64,000 nt of DNA from Nocardia miyunensis NBRC 108239 (lineage in GTDB: Bacteria > Actinomycetota > Actinomycetes > Mycobacteriales > Mycobacteriaceae): positions 62,001 through 126,000 of the forward strand of contig NZ_BDBQ01000001.1 in NCBI RefSeq assembly GCF_001613065.1, in the 5' to 3' direction. Position 1 is the first letter of the stretch. Each line of letters begins with the position of its first letter. Under the pieces are notes generated by a model. That model saw nothing but the letters and a program-made list of their open reading frames with translations, did not search any database and was not told the DNA's origin. This document shows positions 8,430 through 17,504 of this stretch, one piece after another. The position numbers and the translations under genes were made by a program.

Positions 8430-9227
8430 TCAGATCACCGTCCCACCGTCGACCGGCAACACCTGGCCGGTGATGTAACCGGCTGCATCCGAAGCCAGGA
8501 AGACGAAGGTCGGTGCGATCTCATCCGGATATGCCCAGCGCCCCAATGGAATTCGCGCCAGGGTCTTGACCGCGAGCTTCTCGTTGCTGCGGATGTTCTC
8601 CGTCATCGCGGTGGCCGCCAAGGGCGCGACCGCGTTGACGGTGACCGACCGCTTGGCGAGCTCGCGCGCGAGAGATTTGGTCAGTCCGATGATGGCGGCC
8701 TTGGCCGCGCCGTAGTTCGCCTGTCCGATCGTCCCGGTCAACCCCGCGGCGGACGTCACGTTGATGATCCTGCCGGTGCCGTCCTCGGGGAGGTGTTCGA
8801 GCGCCGCATGACTGCAGTGGTAGGTACCCATCACGTGGGTGTCCAGCACCTTGCGGAACCGCGCTTCGTCCATCTTGGGGAACATCGCCGGCGCGATCAC
8901 GCCGGCATTGTTCACCAGGATGTTGAGCGTCCCGTTACCCAACCGCGCGGCGGCGGCCACCGCGTCGCGGGCGTTGTCGCCATCGCAGACATCGAGGGTG
9001 AACGGCTCCGCGACGCCACCGGCCTTGGTGATTCGCTCACTCACCTCGGCCGCCGCGTCCTTATTGATGTCGGTCACCAGGACCGCGGCTCCGGCCGCGG
9101 CGAACGCCTCGGCGATCGCGGCCCCGACACCACCCCCGGCGCCGGTCACCAGTGCGGTACGACCTTCGAGGCCGAAGACCCGGATGCCCGCCGGCACGTT
9201 GTTCGCTGTGGTTGTCGAGTCGGTCAT
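8430..9227 (-). CDS. SDR-family oxidoreductase
   Basis: Short-chain dehydrogenase of 265 residues: TGAGGGVG cofactor motif near residue 29, VNNAGVIAP, catalytic Ser in NVTSAAG and YGAAK, and C-terminal YITGQVLPVDGG. These residues are intact, so NAD(P)-dependent 3-hydroxyacyl-CoA dehydrogenase activity is likely; FabG-like reductase activity is an alternative. The ATG at 9225-9227 overlaps the stop of the acyl-CoA dehydrogenase gene (ATGA), so the longer open frame upstream is not used. It sits between acyl-CoA dehydrogenase and thiolase genes, the natural place for the oxidation step. Confidence 0.9.
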   Translation of the reverse strand: MTDSTTTANNVPAGIRVFGLEGRTALVTGAGGGVGAAIAEAFAAAGAAVLVTDINKDAAAEVSERITKAGGVAEPFTLDVCDGDNARDAVAAAARLGNGTLNILVNNAGVIAPAMFPKMDEARFRKVLDTHVMGTYHCSHAALEHLPEDGTGRIINVTSAAGLTGTIGQANYGAAKAAIIGLTKSLARELAKRSVTVNAVAPLAATAMTENIRSNEKLAVKTLARIPLGRWAYPDEIAPTFVFLASDAAGYITGQVLPVDGGTVI

Positions 9228-10393
9228 CAGTAGCTCCTCGGGAGGCCGAGCACGTGTGAGCCGAGGTAATTGAGGATCATTTCCTGGCTGATGGGTGCGA
9301 TGCGGGTCAGACGGGCTTCCCGGAAGTACCGGGCCACGTTGTACTCCTCCGAGTAGCCCATGCCGCCGTGCGTCTGGAGCGCGCGATCGGCGGCATCGAA
9401 GCCGGCGTCGGCGCACAGGTACTTGGCGGTGTTCGCCTCACGCCCGCACGGCAGTCCGTTGTCGTAGAGCCAGGTCGCCTTGCGCAGCATGAGTTCCGCG
9501 GCGTCGAGGCGAGCCAGCGAATCCGCGAGCGGGAACTGGATTCCCTGGTTCTTGCCGATCGGACGGCCGAAGACCTCCCGGTCGTTGCCGTATCGGACAC
9601 CCGCTCGCATGGCGGCGCGGCCGATGCCCAGCGCCTCGGCGGCGACCAGCATCCGTTCCGGGTTGAGGCCGTCGAGAATGTACTTGAAGCCCTTGCCCTC
9701 TTCACCGACGCGATCCTCGACCGGGATCTCCAGGTTGTCGATGAACAGTTCGTTGGAAGTGACGGCGTTGCGTCCCATCTTCTTGATGGGGCGGATGTCG
9801 ACCTTGTCCCGATCGAGGTCGGTGAGGAACAGCGTCAGCCCGTCGGTCTTGCGCGGCGAATCCTCGAATCGCTGCGTACGGGTCAGCAGCAGGATCTTCT
9901 CGGATTCCACAGCCTTGGAGATCCAGACCTTGCGCCCGTTGACGACGTACTTGTCACCGTCGCGCTTGGCGAAGGTCGTGATCTTGGTGGTGTCCAGACC
10001 CGCGCCCGGTTCGGTGACCCCGAAACACACGTGCAGATCACCGTTGACGATGCGGGGCAGCGTGCGCTGCTTGAGCTCCTCGCTACCGTGCACGATGACC
10101 GGGTGCATACCGAAGATGGACAGGTGCATCGAGCTGGCGCCGTTCATCCCCGCACCGGATGCGGCCACCTGTTCGAGCAGGATCGACGCCTCGGTGATCC
10201 CGTAACCGTGTCCGCCGTACTCCTCGGGGGTGGTGATGCCCAGCCACCCGCCGGCAGCGAAGGCGTTGTAGAACTCCGTGGGGAATTCGTGATTCGCGTC
10301 CTTCTCCTGCCAGTACTGATCGTCGAACTTGGCCGCTAGCTCCGCGACCGCGTCACGAATCGTGACCTGGTCCTCTGTCAGTTGGAAATCCAC
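9227..10393 (-). CDS. Acyl-CoA dehydrogenase (isovaleryl-type catalytic Glu position)
   Basis: FAD-dependent acyl-CoA dehydrogenase of 388 residues making a 2,3-enoyl-CoA. FAD-binding motifs CFGVTEPGAG and WISKA are visible, plus RPIGKNQGIQFPLAD and THGGMGYSEEYNV. At the usual medium-chain catalytic Glu position the sequence is IAPISQE, so that Glu is absent. Glu246 in GLNPER occupies the site used by isovaleryl-CoA and long-chain dehydrogenases, so it is probably active with branched or bulky acyl groups. The start is GTG at 10391-10393 with GGAG seven bases upstream. It begins an operon with its own promoter and operator (10421-10444). Confidence 0.9.
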   Translation of the reverse strand: MDFQLTEDQVTIRDAVAELAAKFDDQYWQEKDANHEFPTEFYNAFAAGGWLGITTPEEYGGHGYGITEASILLEQVAASGAGMNGASSMHLSIFGMHPVIVHGSEELKQRTLPRIVNGDLHVCFGVTEPGAGLDTTKITTFAKRDGDKYVVNGRKVWISKAVESEKILLLTRTQRFEDSPRKTDGLTLFLTDLDRDKVDIRPIKKMGRNAVTSNELFIDNLEIPVEDRVGEEGKGFKYILDGLNPERMLVAAEALGIGRAAMRAGVRYGNDREVFGRPIGKNQGIQFPLADSLARLDAAELMLRKATWLYDNGLPCGREANTAKYLCADAGFDAADRALQTHGGMGYSEEYNVARYFREARLTRIAPISQEMILNYLGSHVLGLPRSY

Positions 10394-10420
10394 GTCCGTA
10401 CTCCATCCTCAACTCAGATA

Positions 10421-10444
10421 ATTATATCAATGGACTGACCAAAA
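10421..10444 (-). promoter_or_regulatory. Promoter -10 (TATAAT) with adjoining FadR-type operator
   Basis: On the minus strand a consensus TATAAT lies at 10421-10426, about 30 bases before the GTG of the acyl-CoA dehydrogenase at 10393. Just upstream, 10428-10444 reads CAATGGACTGACCAAAA on the plus strand: one perfect ACCAAAA half and a core TGGnnnnnCCA. A repressor bound there would occupy the spacer of the promoter. This gives the downstream genes a start point separate from the 14.7 kb promoter. Confidence 0.6.
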
Positions 10445-10457
10445 CTGGGAACGGGGG

Positions 10458-11525
10458 TCAGCCCGCCGGTATCGGCTCGTCGAGCAATGCCGCCGCAATC
10501 CGTTCGTTCCACACGCGTGGCGGGCCGAAAAGGGTGCGGTCGAGTTTGGCGCGCTTGTAGAACAGGTGCAGATCGTGCTCCCACGTGTATCCGATCGCAC
10601 CGTGCACGGTGAGCGCCGATTCCGCGAGATCCGCGACCGTTCCGGTCACCTGCGCCTTCGCCACCGCCGCAATCGTCGACGCGTCGGCGAGGTCGGCATC
10701 GATCGCGGCCGCGGCGTACAACGCCGTCGAATAGGAGGCCTCGACCGTGACGAGCATCTGCGCGGCGGCATGTTTGACGGCCTGGAACGATCCGATGAAC
10801 TGCCCGAACTGCTTGCGCTGCTTGCTGTATTCGACCGCGAGTTCGAGCATCCGCTCCGCGCTGCCCAGCGCATCGGCGGCCGTGAGGACACCGGCCAGCG
10901 CTACCGTGGCGGACAACGAAGTGTCCGACGCCGCGACGACCTCGATGATCTGCGCCCGGTCGAACTCGACCGTTCCGGTGAGGCGGGAGCGATCGAGCAG
11001 ATCGTCCCGTTCGACGGTGGCTTCCGCCGCCGACACCCTGGCCAGCCCGGGGCCGTCCGGTCCGGTCACCGGCACGATGAACACATCTGCTTCGGGGGCG
11101 CCGAGCACATGACGTACCGCGCCGGTCAACCCATCTTCGGTCTCGGACAGCGGCGCCCAGGCGGGCAGTCGGTCCGCCGGAATCGCGGCGACGAAGCGGC
11201 GCTGGCCGGCCAACTGCTCGGCCAGTTCCGTTTCGGTCAGCAGCGGTGCGACCAGAGCGGCCGCGAGCCACCGCGAATCGGGCACGGCGGCACGGCCGAA
11301 CTCCCTTGCGGCCAGCGCCAATTCGAGAATTCCCCCGCCCTGACCGTCCGCGTCCTCCGAATAACCGACGCCCCACCAGCCGTCTCGGATCAGGGCCTCG
11401 GTGAACAGATTCGCCTCGCCAGAGGTCTGCAGCTTACGCACGGTCTCGGTCGGGAATTTGGCGGCGATCCACTCCCGCAGCGATGCGGCGAACATCTCCT
11501 GTTCTTCGGACAGCTCCCAATGCAT
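10458..11525 (-). CDS. Acyl-CoA dehydrogenase, small-subunit type
   Basis: 355-residue acyl-CoA dehydrogenase of the divergent type that pairs with a larger partner, as in the alpha2beta2 FadE/ChsE enzymes of actinobacterial steroid side-chain degradation. Visible are YSKQRKQFGQFIGSFQAVKH and the C-terminal HGAIGYTWEHDLHLFYKRAKL. The usual catalytic Glu segment is not evident, consistent with a partner-dependent subunit. GAGGAG precedes the ATG. The likely partner is the 395-residue dehydrogenase at 13495, with a ligase gene between them. The pair suggests a bulky or ring-bearing substrate. Confidence 0.86.
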   Translation of the reverse strand: MHWELSEEQEMFAASLREWIAAKFPTETVRKLQTSGEANLFTEALIRDGWWGVGYSEDADGQGGGILELALAAREFGRAAVPDSRWLAAALVAPLLTETELAEQLAGQRRFVAAIPADRLPAWAPLSETEDGLTGAVRHVLGAPEADVFIVPVTGPDGPGLARVSAAEATVERDDLLDRSRLTGTVEFDRAQIIEVVAASDTSLSATVALAGVLTAADALGSAERMLELAVEYSKQRKQFGQFIGSFQAVKHAAAQMLVTVEASYSTALYAAAAIDADLADASTIAAVAKAQVTGTVADLAESALTVHGAIGYTWEHDLHLFYKRAKLDRTLFGPPRVWNERIAAALLDEPIPAG

Positions 11526-11534
11526 CGCTTCTCC

Positions 11535-13481
11535 TCAGCTGATAGTCGGGCGGTGGACGAGATCACGGATGGCGACCACGGCCTCGGGATTCTCCGCACC
11601 CGACAGATCGCCGGGGTCGGCATCGATGGCGGCAGCACGGACGGCGCGCCGCAGGATCTTGGCCGAGCGGGTCTTGGGCAGCGCCTCGACCATCCACACC
11701 TTCGCCGGCGCGAACGGCTTGCCGACACCGGTCGCGACCAGTTGCCGCAATTCGTCGGACACTCCCTCGGTGTCGGCGCCCTTGCGGGGCACCCAGAAGG
11801 CCCAGACGGTCTCGCCCTTCCGGGGGTCCGGAACACCGACGGCCGCGGCCTCGGCGACCGCCGGGTGCGTGGTCAGGACGGCCTCCACCTCGGCGGGGGC
11901 CAACCGCTTACCCGCCACGTTCATCACATCGTCGGACCGGCCGAGGATGTACCACTGCCCGTCCTCGTCGGCACGCGCATAGTCGCCGTGGCACCAGATC
12001 CCGGGGAAGGTGGACCAGTAGGACTCCAGGTAGCGTTCCGGGTCGCGCCACACCCCGCGGGTCATCGCGGGCCACGGTTGCCGGCACACGAGTTCACCGA
12101 TGGTCCCACGCAGCGACTGCCCCTTGTCGTCGACCACGTCGACGTCCATGCCCAGCGATGGGCCGCCCAGTGAACAGCTCGGGATCGGCTCCACCGGGTA
12201 GGGCGCGAGGAACGACCCGCCCACCTCGGTACCGCCCGAGAAATTGATCACCGGAACCCGGCCACCGAAAACATCCCCGGCGAGCCAGTCGTAGGAATCG
12301 GGATCCCACGGCTCACCGGTGGAGCCCAGCGTGTGCACCGAACTCAGATCCCGCTCAGCGATCTCGGCGAGCGGCGTGGCCTTCAGGGCGCGGATGAGCG
12401 TCGGCGAGACGCCGAGCATCGTGATCCGGTGCCGCTGAACGAGATCCCACAGTCGGCAGGAGTCCGGGACATCGGGCGAACCCTCGTAGAGCACCAGAGT
12501 CGCGCCGTTGGCATGAGTTCCGAAGGCCGCCAGCGGGCCCATGACCCAGCCCATGTCCGTGATCCAGCAGAACGTGTCGCCCTCGTTGATGTCGAACGAG
12601 TAGGCCACCTCGGTGGCGACCTTGATGGTGAATCCGGCGTGAGTGTGGACCGCCCCCTTCGGCTTGCCCGTCGTACCGGAGGTGTAGCCAAGCATCAACG
12701 TCTGCATGGCGGGGAAGGGACGGAACTCGTGAGGCGCGGCGTCGACGAGTGCACCCCAAGGCGTCACAGTGACGTTTGCGCCGTTGAAATCCATTGCGCC
12801 ACCGATATTTTCGACCGTGATCACCGAGCGAACCGACGGCGACCGCTCGAGCGCCTTCGCGAGTTCACCCGCCATCGCGACCTTCCGGCCGCGGCGAAGC
12901 GTCCCGTCCGCGACGATCACCGCCTTGACCTCAGCGTCGTTGAGCCGCGAGGCGATGGCCGGAGCGGCGAAGCCGGAGAACAGCGGCACGATGATCGCGC
13001 CGATTCCGGCGGCGGCGTAGCAGGCGACGACCGCCTCGGGAATCATCGGAAGATAAATGGCGACGGTGTCACCCTCGCCCACTCCGAGATCGGCCAGCCC
13101 GGTCGCGACCCGGCCGACCTGCTCGGCGAGTTGGCCATAGGTGATCGTCCGGGCGGACCCGTCCTCCGCCTCGTGGATGATGGCGGGCCGATCAGCACTG
13201 CGCTCCAGCCAGCGAGTGATGCAGGCGTCGACCGCGTTGAAGGCGCCGCCCACGAACCAGTCGGGGAATTCGACGCCCTTCGACAGATCCAAGACCGATT
13301 CGTACGGCGTCGCGAACGGGATGCCCAGCTCGGTGATCGCGGCGTCCCAGTACCAGGACACATCCGCGGTCGATCGCCGCCGGAGTTCACCGATCGAATC
13401 GATACCGTGTGCTCGCGCCAACCGGGTGACGTTCGCGTTCTCGATGTACTCGGGTGTCGGGTTCCACACGTAGGTGCTCAT
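11535..13481 (-). CDS. Acyl-CoA synthetase (AMP-forming), acetyl-CoA-synthetase-like
   Basis: Long AMP-forming ligase of 648 residues that activates a carboxylate to its CoA thioester. Markers are the phosphate loop YTSGTTGKPKGAVHTHAGF near residue 270, WITDMGWVMGP, GSTGEPWDP, HGDYA, and the C-terminal KTRSAKILRR with the acyl-adenylate Lys. An N-terminal domain of about 100 residues resembles acetyl-/propionyl-CoA synthetases. I chose ATG at 13479-13481; GTG immediately before it is equally possible. It lies between the two acyl-CoA dehydrogenase genes with 9- and 13-base gaps, so activation and first oxidation appear to be co-expressed. Confidence 0.9.
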   Translation of the reverse strand: MSTYVWNPTPEYIENANVTRLARAHGIDSIGELRRRSTADVSWYWDAAITELGIPFATPYESVLDLSKGVEFPDWFVGGAFNAVDACITRWLERSADRPAIIHEAEDGSARTITYGQLAEQVGRVATGLADLGVGEGDTVAIYLPMIPEAVVACYAAAGIGAIIVPLFSGFAAPAIASRLNDAEVKAVIVADGTLRRGRKVAMAGELAKALERSPSVRSVITVENIGGAMDFNGANVTVTPWGALVDAAPHEFRPFPAMQTLMLGYTSGTTGKPKGAVHTHAGFTIKVATEVAYSFDINEGDTFCWITDMGWVMGPLAAFGTHANGATLVLYEGSPDVPDSCRLWDLVQRHRITMLGVSPTLIRALKATPLAEIAERDLSSVHTLGSTGEPWDPDSYDWLAGDVFGGRVPVINFSGGTEVGGSFLAPYPVEPIPSCSLGGPSLGMDVDVVDDKGQSLRGTIGELVCRQPWPAMTRGVWRDPERYLESYWSTFPGIWCHGDYARADEDGQWYILGRSDDVMNVAGKRLAPAEVEAVLTTHPAVAEAAAVGVPDPRKGETVWAFWVPRKGADTEGVSDELRQLVATGVGKPFAPAKVWMVEALPKTRSAKILRRAVRAAAIDADPGDLSGAENPEAVVAIRDLVHRPTIS

Positions 13482-13494
13482 CACGCCGTCTTTC

Positions 13495-14682
13495 TCAGCT
13501 TCGGGGCATTCCGAGCACGCGCTCGGCAGCGATGCTGCGTTGGATGAAGGTCGAGCCGCCGGCGATGGCGGTTCCTCGTGCCTGGTAGGCCAGGCGCAGC
13601 CACCGCTGCTGATCTCGATCGGTGGACTCGGGGTCGTCCGCGAGGCCGAACTGCCCGCCGAATTCGGCCAATTCGAGGCCGAAGTCCGCGATGTCCTCGA
13701 CCAGCGGGCAGAAGTAGAGCTTGCCGATGGAGGTGACGGGCCCCGGGGGCTGACCCGACGCGGCGCCGGTGATGACTCGCTGACCGATGAGGTAGTGGGT
13801 CAGCGCGCGGCCGTAGAGATCAGCGATGTGCTGGCGCACCTCGGGCTTCTGGCTCAGCGGATCGCCCTGCTCATCGGTCTTCTGTTTGATCTGTTCGATG
13901 AGATCGCCGACCGCACCGGTGGTGTTGACTCGTCCGGTCGCGATGCCGACTCGTTCGAAGGCCAACGTTCCCATGGCGACTTTCCACCCGCCGTCGACCG
14001 AGCCCACGACGGCCTCGTCCGGCAGGAAGACATCGTCGAGGAATACCTCGTTGAACTCCGCTTCGCCGAGCATGTGCGCCAGGGGGCGCACCGTCACCCC
14101 CTGCGACGACATCGGCAACAGGAAGTAGGTGATGCCCTTGTGGCGATCACCACCGCCGGTGCGGGCCAACAGGATCGCGTTGTCGGCGATCTGCGCGCGC
14201 GAGGTCCAGATCTTCTGACCTTGGATTTTCCACCCGCCATCGACCTTGGTCGCCTTGGTGCGCAGCGACGCGAGGTCCGAGCCCGATTCCGGTTCGGAGA
14301 ACAGCTGGCACCAGATCTCGGCACCCTCGAGGATCGGCTTCAGATAACGCTGCTTCTGCGCATCGTCACCGAAGGCGACGATGGTGGGGCCCGCGAAGTC
14401 CTCGCCGATGATGTTGAGTCGTTCGGGCGCTCCGGCCCGATCCATCTCCTCGTTGAAGATCGCCTTGATCTTCGCGTCCGCACCAGCGCCACCGAATTCG
14501 GCAGGCCACGACAGGCCCGCGAAACCCGCCTCGAACAGCTTGAGCTGCCACACCGACCAGAACTCGCGTTTGTCCTCGAGCCGCGCCGGTTCCGGCCACG
14601 GCAACGTCGGCAGGGTCTCGGTCAGCCAGTCACGAATCCGGGTTCGGAACCGCGCTTCGTCCGGCGAATCGCTCAGATCCAT
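13495..14682 (-). CDS. Acyl-CoA dehydrogenase, large-subunit type
   Basis: 395-residue acyl-CoA dehydrogenase, FadE/ChsE-like. Visible: GLSWPAEFGGAGAD, QLFSEPESGSDLASLRTKA (FAD contact), GQKIWTSRAQIAD, HMLGEAEFNEVFLDDVFLP and GGSTFIQRSIAAERVLGMPR at the end. I chose ATG at 14680-14682 because a GGAGGTGGAG box precedes it directly; the frame also has an upstream TTG. It is the first gene of the ligase operon, and a FadR-type operator lies 34 bases upstream in the divergent promoter shared with the MaoC pair. It probably forms a heteromer with the protein at 10458. Confidence 0.9.
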   Translation of the reverse strand: MDLSDSPDEARFRTRIRDWLTETLPTLPWPEPARLEDKREFWSVWQLKLFEAGFAGLSWPAEFGGAGADAKIKAIFNEEMDRAGAPERLNIIGEDFAGPTIVAFGDDAQKQRYLKPILEGAEIWCQLFSEPESGSDLASLRTKATKVDGGWKIQGQKIWTSRAQIADNAILLARTGGGDRHKGITYFLLPMSSQGVTVRPLAHMLGEAEFNEVFLDDVFLPDEAVVGSVDGGWKVAMGTLAFERVGIATGRVNTTGAVGDLIEQIKQKTDEQGDPLSQKPEVRQHIADLYGRALTHYLIGQRVITGAASGQPPGPVTSIGKLYFCPLVEDIADFGLELAEFGGQFGLADDPESTDRDQQRWLRLAYQARGTAIAGGSTFIQRSIAAERVLGMPRS

Positions 14683-14715
14683 CTCCACCTCCACGTGTTT
14701 ACGGACCAACGTTAC

Positions 14716-14732
14716 AATAGGTCAGACCAAAA
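14716..14732. promoter_or_regulatory. FadR-type operator between divergent operons
   Basis: AATAGGTCAGACCAAAA: GGT-CAG-ACC core with a perfect ACCAAAA half and one or two mismatches in the other. It sits between the dehydrogenase operon (minus) and the MaoC pair (plus). A plus-strand TACAAT at 14713-14718 overlaps it and could be the -10 of the MaoC promoter. Confidence 0.7.
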
Positions 14733-14749
14733 AATCCAGGGAGGTGACC

Positions 14750-15211
14750 ATGACAAGCTCCTCAGCTCGGGAGCTGACCATCGGCAGCGTCCTCGACGTC
14801 GTATCGTTCGAGGTGGAGGCCGGGAAAGTACGAGAGTTCGCCGGGGCCACGCATACGGCCGATCCGGTTCATACCGATGCGGAAGCCGCTGCCGCAGCAG
14901 GGTTTTCGAATGTCCTCGCAACTCCGACCCATGTGGTCGTCGCCGGCCACCATCGAGATCAGAAACAATTCGTCCAGGCGCTCGGACTGGCGATCGAACG
15001 AGTAGTCGTGGGCTCGGTGGAGTGGCACTACGCCCGTCCGCTGGTCGCGGGCGACCGGTTGACCGGCACGCGGCGTATCGCGGACGACACCACCCGCGAA
15101 GGCAAACGCGGCGGCACCATGCGGCTGGTCACCCTGGAGACCCTATGGGTCGACGAATCGGGCGACACCGCGGTCACACAGCGTGAAGTCCTGATCGAGA
15201 GAGGCGCATGA
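14750..15211 (+). CDS. MaoC-like dehydratase subunit, N-terminal type
   Basis: 153-residue hotdog-fold protein of the MaoC/HadA type. It begins with a FAS1-like dehydratase segment (REFAGATHTADPVHTDAEAAAAAGF, then LATPTHVVV) and ends with a strand typical of the domain. A strong AGGGAGGTGACC box precedes ATG 14750. Its stop overlaps the next gene's start (ATGA). Paired short hotdog genes like this encode heterodimeric (R)-specific enoyl-CoA hydratases; ChsH1-ChsH2 of steroid degradation is the closest known analogy, also working with a paired acyl-CoA dehydrogenase. It is divergent from the dehydrogenase at 13495. Confidence 0.82.
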   Translation: MTSSSARELTIGSVLDVVSFEVEAGKVREFAGATHTADPVHTDAEAAAAAGFSNVLATPTHVVVAGHHRDQKQFVQALGLAIERVVVGSVEWHYARPLVAGDRLTGTRRIADDTTREGKRGGTMRLVTLETLWVDESGDTAVTQREVLIERGA

Positions 15212-15627
15212 TGACCCGACCACCGACGACGCTGACACCCGGCCAGCACCTCGAGACCAAGCGGATCGGGCCGATAACCCAGACCGACATCGTCCGATTC
15301 GCCGGTGCGGGTGGAGATTTCAATCCACTGCACCACGATCGCGACTACGCTGTGCGAGCCGGACTACCCGGCGTCATCTCGATGGGACAGATGCAGGCCG
15401 GAATGCTGGCGGCGTGGGTCGCCGACCTGGTTCACGTCGAGCACCTGCTCACCTACTCGGTCCGATTCGCTTCTCCGCTGAGTATCGGAGAGACGCTCGA
15501 ACTCGGGGGGACGGTCGAGGCGATCGACTCCACCAACGCCACCGCGACGTTGTCGCTGCACGCGAAGGCCGCCGATCGAGTGGTGATCACCGGCAGCGCG
15601 CAAGTGCGAGTCTTGTTGCCCCAGTGA
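15208..15627 (+). CDS. MaoC-like dehydratase subunit with catalytic motif
   Basis: 139-residue MaoC-domain protein. The hydratase-2 motif is clear: FAGAGGDFNPLHHDRDYA with the Asp and His that activate water, followed by GLPGVISMGQM. It overlaps the preceding hotdog gene by 4 bases, so the two are probably made in equal amount and form one hydratase in which this chain carries the canonical active site. Expected role is hydration of an enoyl-CoA made by the dehydrogenase pair. It converges with the MDR gene at 15727, with a hairpin terminator between. Confidence 0.88.
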   Translation: MMTRPPTTLTPGQHLETKRIGPITQTDIVRFAGAGGDFNPLHHDRDYAVRAGLPGVISMGQMQAGMLAAWVADLVHVEHLLTYSVRFASPLSIGETLELGGTVEAIDSTNATATLSLHAKAADRVVITGSAQVRVLLPQ

Positions 15628-15661
15628 CGTTCTGATACATCGTCTTCGAACGGAAAATTCC

Positions 15662-15705
15662 GGGACAGACGGCGCGCCACCGCTGCGACGCGCCGTCTGC
15701 GTCCC
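15662..15705. terminator. Bidirectional hairpin terminator
   Basis: An 11-base perfect stem (CAGACGGCGCG with its complement at 15689-15699) extends with GGGA/TCCC outer pairs past a two-base bulge. It sits between converging genes, so it can end transcription from both sides. No strong T-run is present, as is common in actinobacteria. Confidence 0.7.
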
Positions 15706-15726
15706 CCGGATCGACCGGGTGGGCAC

Positions 15727-16704
15727 TCAGGGAATGAGCACAATCTTGCCGAACAGACCACCCGACTCCAGCCGACGATGCGCCTCGGCAGCATCGGTCA
15801 ACGGGTAGGTCGCGGCGATGGCCGGTGGTGCAACCGTCCCGGTCGCGACGAGGTCGAGCAACCCCCCGAAGTCCTGCGGCGAGCCCATCGTGGTGCCGAG
15901 CAGGCTGTACTGACCGAAGTAGAACCCCCGCACATCCATATCTGCGCGTTCGGCGACGTTGGCGCCCAGGACCACGATCCGTCCACCCGGCCGCAGCGCC
16001 TGAACCGAACGCTCCCACAGCCCGACCGGATCGAGAATCACATCGAACCCGTCACCCTCCGGCGCAAGGACCTTCGCCTGCATCGGCCAGGTGTCGTCGC
16101 TGTGCAGCACTCCCCCGGCTGCGCCGTTGTCACACGCCCGGGCCAGCTTCGCCTCCGATGAGGCGGTCACGAACACCTCGGCGCCCACGGCCTTCGCCAA
16201 CGACAGCGCCATCGTGGCCACACCGCCGCCCGCTCCGATGATGAGCAGCGATTCACCCGCGCGCAGTCCGGCCCGGGCGACCAGCGCGCGATAGGAGGTG
16301 ACACCGACGAGCGACAACGCCGCCGACTCCTCCCATGAATAGCCGAAAGGCTTGGGAGCCAAGCATTCCTCCGGCACGCATACACGCTGCGCGTAGGTTC
16401 CCGGAATCCGGTCGCCCAGAATTTCGAACTCCGGCGAAGGCGCCGCCGGCCGGTCACCCCAGAACAGCGACGGGAGCAGGACTACTTCTTCTCCGGTGTC
16501 GGTGCGCACACCGGCGCCGTCCGCGCCGGGGGTGTGCGGCAGGGGCGAGCGGTATTGCCCGCGCCGCACGAGCACGTCGTGCCAATTCAATGCACTCGCT
16601 CGCAGGTCGACCGTCACCCACCCCTCCCGCGGAATCGGCTCGTCGACCTCGCGAGGCGAGAGTTGTTCCGGGCCACCGTATTCCGACATCACGATGGCTT
16701 TCAC
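15727..16704 (-). CDS. Medium-chain (quinone oxidoreductase-like) alcohol dehydrogenase
   Basis: 325-residue MDR-superfamily protein. Visible are MSEYGGPEQLSPREV, LNWHDVLVRRGQY, the Rossmann motif LLIIGAGGGVATMALSLAKAVGAEVF near residue 160, and GGLFGKIVLIP at the end. Structural-zinc cysteines are absent, which fits zinc-independent quinone-oxidoreductase or enoyl-CoA reductase types. The start is GTG at 16702-16704, overlapping the upstream stop (GTGA). It is the last gene in an operon with the hotdog protein and AliA-like ligase, so it may reduce a CoA-bound or aldehyde intermediate. Confidence 0.85.
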   Translation of the reverse strand: MKAIVMSEYGGPEQLSPREVDEPIPREGWVTVDLRASALNWHDVLVRRGQYRSPLPHTPGADGAGVRTDTGEEVVLLPSLFWGDRPAAPSPEFEILGDRIPGTYAQRVCVPEECLAPKPFGYSWEESAALSLVGVTSYRALVARAGLRAGESLLIIGAGGGVATMALSLAKAVGAEVFVTASSEAKLARACDNGAAGGVLHSDDTWPMQAKVLAPEGDGFDVILDPVGLWERSVQALRPGGRIVVLGANVAERADMDVRGFYFGQYSLLGTTMGSPQDFGGLLDLVATGTVAPPAIAATYPLTDAAEAHRRLESGGLFGKIVLIP

Positions 16705-17504
16705 GAGCTCACCCGCTGCGCTGTCACCGTCGCGATCGCACACGCCTTGCCCGTTGCGCCCGTGGCGACCACGCGCACCACGGACAGGGATCGACCGACA
16801 TGCATCACCTCGGTGCGGAAGGTCGTCGGATCGTCCGCACTGCCGGGCCGGACGAACGCCATATCGATGCTCGTACTACGCAGGTCCCCATCGGCACCCA
16901 GGGCCGACATCGCGGCGAACTCCGCCCCGCAGATCAGGATCCCGCCGTGAATTTTGCCGATCCCGTTGGCCGCCAACGCCGTACCGGGCAATTCCACGAC
17001 CCCTCGGGCTGTCTCGCGGATACCCAGCGCCGTGCGGATGCACACCTCGTCCGGTGGCGCCTCGAAGGGGACCGCGGGGGCGGTCGGGGGGCCGTCCACC
17101 GGAATCAGATGCGACCTCTGGGTGATCAGGGCGATCACCGCCCCGGTGCTGTCGGTCACTGTTCCCCGCGTCGTGCCGCCTCGCTCATCGCGCGCGACCA
17201 ACTCTCCGGTCACAACCAGTTCCGATCCGTCGACCGGCGGGTCGGCGACCAGGTCGATTCGAAATCCGAGGCTGACCGGCCAGCTGTGCCGAGGCGAGCC
17301 GCTCGCGACGATATACCCGGTGACGTCGTCGAGCGGCACCGCCATCGCTCCCCGGGCGAAGCCCGCTACCGGATCCCGCAGCCAGGGGCCCGATTCGACC
17401 CTCAACTCCGCCCATTCCGACGACAGATCAACCGGCTTCACTCGGACCAGGGCCTCGGCTCCGTTGATGACGAAGTCCGGGGTGGTCGGCGGGGTGCGGC
17501 TCAA
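16701..17504 (-). CDS. Double-hotdog thioesterase-like protein (PaaI-type)
   Basis: 267-residue protein with two hotdog halves. The second contains GKIHGGILICGAEFAAMSALG and ends with the PaaI-like strands STSIDMAFVRPG and GRSLSVVRVVATGATGKACAIATVTAQ. Members hydrolyse acyl-CoA thioesters, often aryl or branched ones. The probable start is TTG at 17502-17504, overlapping the ligase stop (TTGA); the longer frame upstream lies inside the ligase gene. Next to the AliA-like ligase, it may release CoA from dead-end thioesters. No substrate can be read from sequence. Confidence 0.75.
   Translation of the reverse strand: MSRTPPTTPDFVINGAEALVRVKPVDLSSEWAELRVESGPWLRDPVAGFARGAMAVPLDDVTGYIVASGSPRHSWPVSLGFRIDLVADPPVDGSELVVTGELVARDERGGTTRGTVTDSTGAVIALITQRSHLIPVDGPPTAPAVPFEAPPDEVCIRTALGIRETARGVVELPGTALAANGIGKIHGGILICGAEFAAMSALGADGDLRSTSIDMAFVRPGSADDPTTFRTEVMHVGRSLSVVRVVATGATGKACAIATVTAQRVSS

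Noticed and set aside
13474..15186. Long plus-strand open frame over the acyl-CoA dehydrogenase gene
   Set aside because: It is the shadow of the dehydrogenase on the opposite strand and has no family motif or ribosome site.
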